The translations under genes were made by a program, and so were the position numbers. DNA of 12,046 bases from Baffinella frigidus (lineage: Eukaryota > Cryptophyceae > Cryptomonadales > Baffinellaceae). Below the pieces are notes generated by a model. That model was not told the DNA's origin. It saw only the letters and a program-made list of their open reading frames with translations, and did not search any database. The stretch is from the NCBI GenBank assembly GCA_026770585.1, contig MU647216.1, forward strand, positions 70,415 to 82,460, given 5' to 3'. Positions 6,218 to 12,046 of the stretch are shown here, piece after piece. The stretch's first letter is position 1. Each line of letters begins with the position of its first letter.

Positions 6218-6345
6218 TACGTCCTACACGCGACAGCGACCTGCGGATATGTCCGATCTAGCGATGCAGCCGATCGTGCGTGGAGTGTGAGCGGGACGCA
6301 ACAGCCCCCGCGGAAAACTGGACGTGTTCATGGACCCTAGTAGGG
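6218..6345 (+). pseudogene. Decayed fragment of the transporter 5' end
   Basis: It reads like the transporter sense strand from about 1170 to 1057: CCTACACGCGACAG, TGCGTGGAGTG, GAGCGGGACGCAACAGC, GACGTGTTCATGGACCC. The start codon has become CTG and homology ends just after ATGGACCC. No functional product is expected. The next bases to 6410 show nothing recognisable. Confidence 0.65.
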
Positions 6346-6410
6346 CCGACGGGTCAAGGTGAAGGCGACCCGTTGTTTTTTAAGCTCGGCAGCCCATACA
6401 ACTGTGGCTT

Positions 6411-7030
6411 TCTGGGTCAATCCTGAGTTTTTCTGACTAAATCCTGGGCCTTTCTGGGTGAATCCTGAGGTTTTCTGAGTGAATCCTGAGTCTCTCTGGG
6501 TGAATCCTAAATCTTTCTGGGTGAATCCTGAGTTTTTTGACTAAATCCTGAGTCTTTGTGGGTGAATCCTGAGTCTTTCTGCCTAAATTCTGAGTTGAAT
6601 CCTGAGTCTTGCTGTGTGAATCCTGAGTCTTTCTGGTTGACTCCTGAATCTTTCTTGGTGAATCCTGGGTCTTTCTGACTGAATCCTCAGTCTTTCTGAC
6701 TAAATCCTGAGTCATACCGCCTGAATCCTGAGTCTTTCCGAACAATTTCTGAGGCATCCTGGCTGAATCCTAAGGTACCCTGACTGAATCCTGAATCGTC
6801 TTTACTGAATTCTGAGTCATCCTGACTGCAACCTCAGTCCTCCTGTCTGAATCCTAAGTCATTTCTGCCTGAATCCCGAGTCATCCTGACTGAATCCTGA
6901 GTTTTTTTGACTAATTCCTGAGTCCTCTTGACTGATTCCTGAGTCCTCTTGACTAAATCCCGAGTCAGCCTGACTAAATCCTGCGTCATCTTGACCGAAT
7001 CATGTGTCATTCTGACTGGATCCTGAGTAG
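6411..7030 (+). repeat. 21-bp satellite, forward arm
   Basis: About 29 degenerate copies of GAATCCTGAGTCTTTCTGACT, with length close to 21 bp. As 21 is a multiple of three, long stop-free frames arise; the minus-strand frame 6437-6757 repeats R-K-T-Q-D-S-x and is a by-product of the array, not a convincing protein. Confidence 0.9.
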
Positions 7031-7182
7031 TCCCTAATCCCTAACCCTAACCCCTGACCCCTAATCCCTAAAGCGTAAAGCCTAATGCCTAATCGCCAAA
7101 CCCTAGACCCTAGACCCTAAACCCTAAACCCTAAACCCTTAAACTCTTGACCCTAAACCGTAAACTCCAAACCCTAACCCTA
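7031..7182. repeat. Telomere-like CCCTAAA core between satellite arms
   Basis: Degenerate units TCCCTAA, CCCTAACC, CCCTAGA and CCCTAAA run for about 150 bp and change abruptly to satellite on both sides. Confidence 0.85.
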
Positions 7183-7580
7183 TCAGGATTTAATCAAGAG
7201 GTCTCAGGATTAACTTACCAGGACTCAGGAGTCAGTCAGAAAACAGGTCTCAGGATTCAGGCAGCAAAAAGTTGGTGCGCAATCCCAACAAGACTCAGGA
7301 TTTAGTTAAAAAGACTCAGGAAACAGTCAGAAAGACTCAGGATTTATTCTAAAAGACTCAGGATTCAGTCGGAAAAACTCAGGATACTGTCAGAAATTTT
7401 CAGGATACTGTCAGAAAGACCCAGGATACAGTAAGAAATACTCGGGATATAGTCAGAACGATTCAGGATTTAGTCAAAAAGACTCAAGGTTCACTGGAAA
7501 GGTCTCACGATTTGGTCATGAGGTCTCAAGATTTAGTCAGAAGATCTCAGAATTTGGTCAACAGGCCTTAGGATAGCAGG
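7183..7580 (-). repeat. 21-bp satellite, inverted arm
   Basis: Copies of AGACTCAGGATTTAGTCAGAA, the reverse complement of the forward arm, begin directly after the telomere-like core. They are more diverged in spacing than the forward arm. Confidence 0.85.
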
Positions 7581-7659
7581 ACACCAACCCTCAACCGGAC
7601 ACCCTGATTCCCAAACGCCAACTCCTGCACCTCGGCCCCGGAGTTCTGTGTTGCACGGC

Positions 7660-7855
7660 GTCCTGAGCCGTCCTGACTGAATCCTGGGTCGTTTGGACTG
7701 AATCTTGTGTCGTTCTGACACAGCCACGCATCGTCTTGATAAAATCCTGAGTCGCCCTACATGAATCCTGAGTCACTCTGATGGAATCCTGAGTCGTCCT
7801 GGGTGAAATCAGAGTTGTTCTCTCTGAATCTCGAGTCGTCCTAAGTGAATTTTAC
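7660..7855 (+). repeat. 21-bp satellite, second forward arm
   Basis: Units such as CTGAATCCTGGGTCGTTTGG and GAATCCTGAGTCACTCTGAT return to the original orientation after an 80-bp spacer (7581-7659) with no recognised content. Confidence 0.8.
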
Positions 7856-7859
7856 ATGA

Positions 7860-7960
7860 AACCTTGGGGCAAAGTTGGTGAAAGTGTTCTACTGAGAGTC
7901 CAGAACATTTGAACATGATACAAATGGCCAACATTCCACTGAGCTACGGCCATTTGCGCT
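7860..7960 (-). other. Paired hairpins with Pol III A-box and B-box-like motifs (SINE-like?)
   Basis: On the minus strand GTAGCTCAGTGG matches the tRNA A box and GTTCAAATG, about 22 nt later, resembles a B box. AAATGGCC and GGCCATTT form a perfect 8-bp stem around the A box, and TGTTCT/AGAACA form a second stem. It does not fold as a normal tRNA: no proper acceptor or D stem, and no T-run terminator nearby. It could be a decayed tRNA-derived SINE. The following 7961-8087 shows nothing I recognise. Confidence 0.3.
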
Positions 7961-8087
7961 TTGTTCGTGGAAGAAATAACAAATTCGCCATAGAAACTGG
8001 TTCAAAAACTGGCATCCCACACCCCAGCCAGTTTCAGTTTTGGACTAAAAATTGGTAATGATGAGACCGGTGGATGTGTTCTCGTCC

Positions 8088-8402
8088 ATGTACACGTCCA
8101 TTTTTCCGCCGGCGCTGTCGCGTTCCGCTCACTCCTCGCACGGCTGAATCGTGGGACGTATCCACCGGTCGCCTGTCGCGTGTAGCACGTAAGCAAAAAT
8201 GCTTTCTCTGCAGATCCCTTCTACGGAACGGCGTGTCGCTGGCATATGTTGGGAGAAATTAAAACCTAAAGGACCTAAAGGACCCACCCTTGCCACCGCC
8301 GCGACCCTGAAGGCCACACTAATGGACTCGCGGGGCGGGGAAAGATACCGGAGAGGGAATGGCGCTGGAGGCTGGACTGTATTTCTCCCAGGGGTTCAGG
8401 CT
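8088..8402. pseudogene. Rearranged copy of the transporter 5' end, with an insertion
   Basis: 8088-8190 and 8285-8310 repeat 1060-1196 in the same orientation at high identity, interrupted by a short element at 8192-8284. 8323-8402 repeats 1063-962 in opposite orientation and still encodes MALEAGLYFSQGFRL on the plus strand before diverging. The two halves of one locus thus meet head to head near the MDVYMDP codons. No gene can be made from this. Confidence 0.75.
8192..8284 (-). mobile_element. Short dispersed element, CATAGCCCAACG type (copy 2, minus)
   Basis: It sits between GTAGCACGTA and CACCCTTGCCACC; the parent at 1158-1180 reads GTAGCACGTATTCACCCTTG with no element. Ends are AGCAAAAATGCT, a small palindrome, and tandem CCTAAAGGACCTAAAGGACC. 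No inverted repeats and no clear duplication. The filled/empty pair shows that this family moves or is copied. Confidence 0.7.
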
Positions 8403-8590
8403 AAATGGTACGTAGCCACCTATCGACACGCAACTCCTCGTCCTTTCCACGTCCGATCCGAATACAAAATTTGTGGGTACATTTTTTAAAAAAGACTTGT
8501 ACCCTGAAAATCCGACTTGTGACCTGGCATGGCCGACCGCGGACGCGTCCGGCCTGAGCAGAGGACTCCGCCCGTCCTTTGCCTGGGGGG

Positions 8591-8775
8591 ATCCTTTAGG
8601 TCCTTGAGCTTCTTTCAACTCCCACCATAGGCGGACACTGGAAGTGGTTCTGTAGAAAAGTCTGCTTCCTTCAGATCCTTCAGGTTCTTTGAGCTCCTCA
8701 CATAGGCGGACACTGGAACTGGTTCTGCAGAAAAGCCATGCTTCCTTTCGGATCACATTCAGGCCCCCCGGTGCA
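8591..8775 (+). mobile_element. Two tandem short dispersed elements, GCGGACAC type
   Basis: Copies at 8591-8679 and 8680-8775 each read from (AT)CCTT(T/C)AGGTCCTT to ATAGGCGGACACTGGAA, GGTTCTG(T/C)AGAAAAG and GCTTCCTT. The second adds CGGATCACATTCAGGCCCCC. They lie head to tail. The preceding 8403-8590 holds no recognised feature. Confidence 0.7.
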
Positions 8776-8798
8776 GGGGATTATCCCCTTCGTCCTGC

Positions 8799-8902
8799 AT
8801 CCTTTAGGTCCTTCAGGTTATCGATCCTTTAGGTCCTTTAGGGTTTAAATGCTCCCTACATAGCCCAACGACACGCCTTTCCGTAGAAAAGATTTGCAGG
8901 GG
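8799..8902 (+). mobile_element. Short dispersed element, CATAGCCCAACG type (copy 3)
   Basis: Tandem ATCCTTTAGGTCCTT starts, one interrupted by GGTTATCG, are followed by CTCCCTACATAGCCCAACGA, ACACGCCTTTCCGTAGAAAA and TTTGCAGGGG. Confidence 0.7.
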
Positions 8903-8952
8903 AAAAACAAATCAGGGGATTATTGGGAGTCCGTGGCACCCCTCTTTGAGAT

Positions 8953-9044
8953 TTGGGTTTAGGGTTTAGGGGTTAGGGTTTAGGGTTTAGGGTTTAGGGT
9001 TTAGGGTTTAGGGTTTAGGGTTTAGGGTTTAGGGTTTAGGGTTG
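8953..9044 (+). repeat. Interstitial telomere array (TTTAGGG)n
   Basis: About 12 consecutive TTTAGGG units with a single variant (GGGGTTA). This is the most regular telomere-like stretch in the window and identifies the likely telomere type. It continues into unrelated sequence on both sides, so it is internal, not a chromosome end. Confidence 0.9.
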
Positions 9045-9196
9045 TTATGGTGGAGGGTTCAGGATTTACGGGCAAATATTGCCCTAGGCATCCGACCCTA
9101 TACCTGTACTTCAAACCCTATTCCTAGGCATCAAAAACTGCCCCGGGACTTTGGACCATATTCCTAGGTATCACAACCCATGACCAGGCATCAAAC
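9045..9196 (+). repeat. 152-bp direct repeat, copy 1
   Basis: It starts near TGGAGGGTTCAGGATTTA and runs through GGCAAATATTGCCCTAGGCA, TTTGGACCATATTCCTAGG and CCAGGCATCAAAC. Copy 2 lies at 9985-10136. Inside, CCTAGGCATCAAACCCTAT-type units recur about every 30 bp. Confidence 0.8.
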
Positions 9197-9837
9197 TTGA
9201 TTTCTAGGGATAGGGTTTGATGTACACACATAGGGGGTCGGGTGTGGTCAAACTTTGTGGCAGCTTCTCGGAGGTTCAGGGTTTAGGGTTTAAGGGTCGA
9301 GGGCTCAAGGTTTAGGGTTTCAGGGTTTAGGGATTAGGGTTTTGGGTTTTGGGTTTGGGGTTTGGGGTTTTGGGTTTGGAATTTGGGGTTTGGTTTTTTT
9401 TTTTTTTTTTGAGTTTGTGTGTGTGGGTTTGGGGTGTGGGGTGCAGGGTGTCGGGTGTAGGCTTTGGGGTTGGGGGTCGAGGGTTCAGGGTTTAGGGTTT
9501 CAGGGTATAGTGATTAGGGTTGGGGATTTGTTTGGGTTTTGTGGTTTGTGGTTGGGGGTTTGTTGTTTGTGGTTTGTGGTTTGTGGTTGGGGGCTTGGCG
9601 TTTGGGGTTTAGGTATAGGGGTGTAGGGTTTTGGGTTTTGGGTTTGGGTTTGGGGGTCGAGGGTATCGGTTTTAGGGTTTGGGGTTCAGGGTTTAGGCGC
9701 TAGGGTGTCGGGTTCCGGATCTGAGATTTTGAGTTTAGGGTTTAGGGTCCCTGGGTCGAGGTTTTAGGTTCTGATTCTGGGAGTGGAGTTGGGGTGTAGA
9801 GTTCAGGTCTCAGGGTTCGGGGTTCAGGGTGCAGGGT

Positions 9838-9883
<46 letters not shown>

Positions 9884-9984
9884 GGTTCAGGTTTAAAAGT
9901 TTAGGGTGTACGAATTAGGGTTGAGGGTTCAGGGTTTGGGATTGAGGGTTTGGGGTGTAGGATTTGGGATTTAGGGTTCAGGGT
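9197..9984 (+). repeat. G-rich degenerate telomere-like block
   Basis: Nearly 800 bp dominated by GGGTTT(A/C/G)GGG variants, including TTGAGGG repeated at 9836-9888, TTTGTGG runs near 9545-9590 and a T15-17 tract near 9393. It is strongly G-rich on the plus strand and could form G-quadruplexes. Open frames such as 9342-9626 are repeat artefacts. Confidence 0.85.
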
Positions 9985-10136
9985 CATTACAGTGGAGGGT
10001 TCAGGATTTAGGGGCAAATATTACCCTAAGCATCCGACCCTATGCCTGTACTTGAAACCTTATTCCCAGGCATAAAAACACCCCGGGGCTTTGGACCATA
10101 TTTCTAGGTGTCACAACCCATGCCCAGGCATCAAAC
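9985..10136 (+). repeat. 152-bp direct repeat, copy 2
   Basis: High-identity copy of 9045-9196, 940 bp away, with scattered substitutions. The following 10137-10250 continues with looser ACCCTA(C/T)TCCTAG units. Confidence 0.8.
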
Positions 10137-10277
10137 CCTACTCCTAGAAAGAAAGATCTGTTCCTAAATGTAGGCATCAAACCCTAATCCTGGACAACGC
10201 ACCCTACACCTAGACTTCGCCCCCTATTCCTGGGCTGCAGACCCAATTATGAAACAGCGCTGGTGGGCATGCTGACC

Positions 10278-10440
10278 AGGTCCTTCAGGTCCTTTAGGTG
10301 ATAACTGCCGTGCTCTTGGGTCCTGTAGGTCCTCAAGGTTTTAATTTCGCCCAACATAGCCCAACGACACGCCCTTCCGTAGAAAGGACTGCAGAGAAAG
10401 CATTTTTGCTTTCGGATCGCGTTCAGCTCTCCAGTGCAGA
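10278..10440 (+). mobile_element. Short dispersed element, CATAGCCCAACG type (copy 4, longest)
   Basis: Three GGTCCT(T/G)(T/C)AGGT starts are followed by TTTTAATTTCGCCCAACATA, GCCCAACGACACGCCCTTCC, then GCAGAGAAAGCATTTTTGCT and TTCGGATCGCGTTCAG. Compared with 8192-8284 it extends beyond the AGCATTTTTGCT palindrome. The next 10441-10779 shows no feature beyond a repeated GTATACA motif (10683, 10703). Confidence 0.65.
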
Positions 10441-10779
10441 GGCTCGTGAAAAGAGGGTAAAGGGTTGGTTCTTTGTGGGGTCTTTGAGGTGTCCCCAACT
10501 GGGAAGGCGCTCGCAGACACACCGAACCCCAAGTCAGGCTTCATGAGGCTCATGGCATCCCATGGTGGAAAACAGGGTTTACTAAATTATTAAACACGAC
10601 CGCTGTACGCCAGGTGGACAGGTGGGGTGCGAGACGTGAGGGCTTGGGAACTTATTGATTTCGTTGACACCTTTCACCGATCGTATACAAGGTCCTGAGG
10701 TCGTATACAGGCTAAAACACATTTAGTTCTTTTTGGATTTAAAATTCGTTTCCGCCGAGGCTCAGTGACCTCTGTCCCG

Positions 10780-11950
10780 ATGATGGGGTCCGCCCGAGGA
10801 CACGATCCTCTCAACGAGGCCCTCAAGGCCATGGCAGACTGCAAGTAACCCCCCTCTCCGCGCCCGTTCCCCTCCCAGATGCGCTCCTCTGGAGTGAAAA
10901 ACAGTTTTTTGCGAGACCCTGCAGCTCTCCTCGTCTGCGGGCTGCAGACAGCTCTGCCTGCGTGCAGACCAGACATATTCTCTGGAGAGGCTTTGAGCGC
11001 GGCCCTACGAGTCGAGGCACACCCCTTTTTCTCCTCATCGGGCGGCTGCTTGGACAGGTGCCTGTGGCACCTGTGCCAGGTTACGCCGCGAAAGCAGGCT
11101 GTAGGTGTGGCATGAAACCTGCAGTCCGAGGTGCCGTGGCATAACTCGTGGTGGGTAACCCCTAAGCGACCCGGCGTAGCCCGGCAGCCCGAGTGACGGC
11201 TGCTCACCCGGCCTGCCCCCCGTGCCCCAGGTCATTTGTTGCAGCCGTGGAGGAGGAGGCGCTCAGAACGCAGGAGCTCCCGGGCCAAGGCGGAGGGGGG
11301 CACCCGGGGGATGAGGACAGGGTTTTCACCGACAGAGTGCGGGGCGCCGTCGACGACTTCCGGCGAGCTGTTGTCGTGGCGGACATGCACGTCCGCACCG
11401 GGATCCGGCAATGGGAGGAGACGAGAAAAAGTGTGCACGACCTCGAGGCTGCAAACGCGTCGTTGCGAAATCAGGCGGAGCGCGCTACGGGCGACGCGGC
11501 CATGCTGGAGGAGCAGCTCGACGAGTGCGAGAAGGAGGTGGCAGCTCTCCGCGAACAGCTGTACCTCCAGGTTGATGCTGAGGAGGCCATCCGCGCTGTC
11601 TCCGCATGCAATGTAAACCCTACACCCTACACCCTACACCGGAAACCCTACACCCTTAACCCTATACCCTAAACTCCAAACCCTACACCCTCAACCCTAC
11701 ACCCTGAGACCTATACCCTTAACCCTATACCCTACCCCTTAAACCCTAAACCCTAAACCTCATACCCTAAACCCTGTACCCTAAACTCTAAACCCCACGC
11801 CCCAAACCCACAATCCTACACACACCCTAAACCCCAACCCCCGAACCCCAAGGCGAACGTGCGCGAGCTGGAGACCAGCATGGCCACGCTCGTCACCTCC
11901 CTGCGCACCGCAACCTCTCAGGGGGGGACTCCGCCCGCCGAAACCGCCTC

Positions 11951-12046
<96 letters not shown>
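10780..12046 (+). CDS. Coiled-coil protein, three exons visible, 3' end outside or lost
   Basis: Unknown protein with long alpha-helical heptads. Exon 1 (10780-10844) starts ATGATGGGG; the second ATG has A at -3 and G at +4; a stop lies upstream at 10696. It encodes MMGSARGHDPLNEALKAMAD then CK. Intron 10845-11230 (AA|GTAACC to CCCCAG|G) is phase 2. Exon 2 (11231-11612) gives FVAAVEEEALRTQEL, a Gly-rich hinge, then a charged helix (residues about 85-149) with LEAANASLRNQAE and LEEQLDECEKEVAALREQL, a classic coiled coil. Intron 11613-11852 is phase 0. Exon 3 (11853 on) continues NVRELETSMATLVTSL, then Ser/Thr/Pro-rich sequence, and enters the C run as poly-Pro. A structural, cytoskeletal or scaffold role would fit, but no family is recognised. 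Downstream sequence is not trustworthy. Confidence 0.65.
10845..11230 (+). other. Intron 1 of the coiled-coil gene (phase 2, 386 nt)
   Basis: The donor AA|GTAACC and acceptor GTGCCCCAG|G rejoin a Lys codon. The intron is ordinary GC-rich sequence, with one 7-bp hairpin AGGTGCC/GGCACCT (11057-11073). It holds no telomere-like repeat. A hidden exon inside cannot be excluded. Confidence 0.6.
11613..11852 (+). repeat. Second intron made of telomere-like repeat
   Basis: The donor is part of the repeat itself: AAT|GTAAACCCTACACCCTA. Degenerate CCCTAAA, CCCTACA and CCCTATA units fill 240 nt to CCGAACCCCAAG|GCG. Removing it keeps frame (phase 0) and joins two coiled-coil segments. The C-rich strand is again the sense strand, as in the selenoprotein gene. 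Confidence 0.8.
11952..12046. repeat. Run of about 95 C to the window end
   Basis: The run follows ACCGCCTCA and has no interruption. It could encode poly-Pro after the Pro-rich tail, but a perfect run of this length at a contig edge is more likely an assembly or sequencing effect, or an unresolved C-rich repeat. Confidence 0.85.

Larger units (their letters stand above)
3300..6345 (-). repeat. Decayed inverted copy of 1057-1873, expanded by nested insertions
   Basis: Islands match the reverse complement of the transporter spacer in collinear order: 3300-3361 to 1873-1813; 3836-3935 to about 1790-1690; 4136-4145 and 4302-4328 to 1690-1650; 4346-4382 to 1397-1363; 4819-4872 to 1360-1305; 4951-4995 to 1309-1264; 5436-5454 and 5647-5700 to 1265-1195; 5804-5823 and 6218-6345 to 1190-1057. 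The long gaps between islands are filled by repeats listed separately. The copy ends inside the 5' end of transporter exon 1, where the start ATG has become CTG. It holds no intact gene. Confidence 0.8.

Noticed and set aside
6437-6757. 106-codon minus-strand frame with R-K-T-Q-D-S-x repeats
   Set aside because: It is the translation of a 21-bp satellite, whose period is a multiple of three; the neighbouring array of the same unit drifts out of frame.
7922-7955. True tRNA gene
   Set aside because: The A-box match is good but acceptor, D and anticodon stems do not form.
9342-9626. 94-codon plus-strand Gly/Phe/Trp-rich frame
   Set aside because: It is a translation of the G-rich degenerate telomere-like block, with no other coding sign.
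9045-10136. LTR retrotransposon bounded by the 152-bp direct repeats
   Set aside because: No TG...CA ends, primer-binding site, polypurine tract or coding sequence between them; the interior is telomere-like repeat.
10674-11207. 177-codon minus-strand frame opposite the coiled-coil gene
   Set aside because: No recognisable motif; it spans the start exon and an intron of the better-supported plus-strand gene.

Overview
This window looks like nuclear DNA of a GC-rich microbial eukaryote. Three genes have spliceosomal GT-AG introns with matching phases, there are no bacterial operons, and there is much TTTAGGG/CCCTAAA sequence, the telomere repeat of plants and many algae. Together with a strong SECIS element, this points to a unicellular alga such as a prasinophyte green alga; the species is inference only.

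Positions 1-1076 (minus strand) hold the N-terminal half of an SLC43-like major facilitator transporter in three exons, cut by the window start. Positions 2046-2962 (plus) hold a small multi-spanning membrane protein with one in-frame TGA. The 3' UTR (3001-3069) can fold into a textbook SECIS element, so the gene is best read as a selenoprotein (Sec39-Cys40). Its intron is made of telomere-like repeat. From about 10780 to the window end (plus) lies a coiled-coil protein gene whose last intron is also telomere-like. The window stops in a run of about 95 C, probably an assembly or contig-end effect.

The 7.8 kb between genes two and three is repeat territory. Positions 3300-6345 are a decayed inverted copy of the 1057-1873 spacer, swollen about fourfold by nested insertions: a 118-bp TA-inserting element with perfect 22-bp inverted ends, a 105-bp family with TATCCCTTAAGTGG ends, a CTAG-flanked element, and short elements of another kind. 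Because the parent spacer survives, several insertion sites can be compared empty versus filled by eye. Next come a 21-bp satellite in opposing arms around a telomere-like core (6411-7855), an unassigned block with Pol III box-like motifs (7860-7960), rearranged fragments of the transporter 5' end (8088-8402), more dispersed repeats, a nearly perfect TTTAGGG array (8953-9044), and a G-rich degenerate telomere-like block between two 152-bp direct repeats.

Nothing suggests that the three genes share a pathway. The main value of the window is the selenoprotein with its SECIS, the telomere-like introns, and the readable insertion history.
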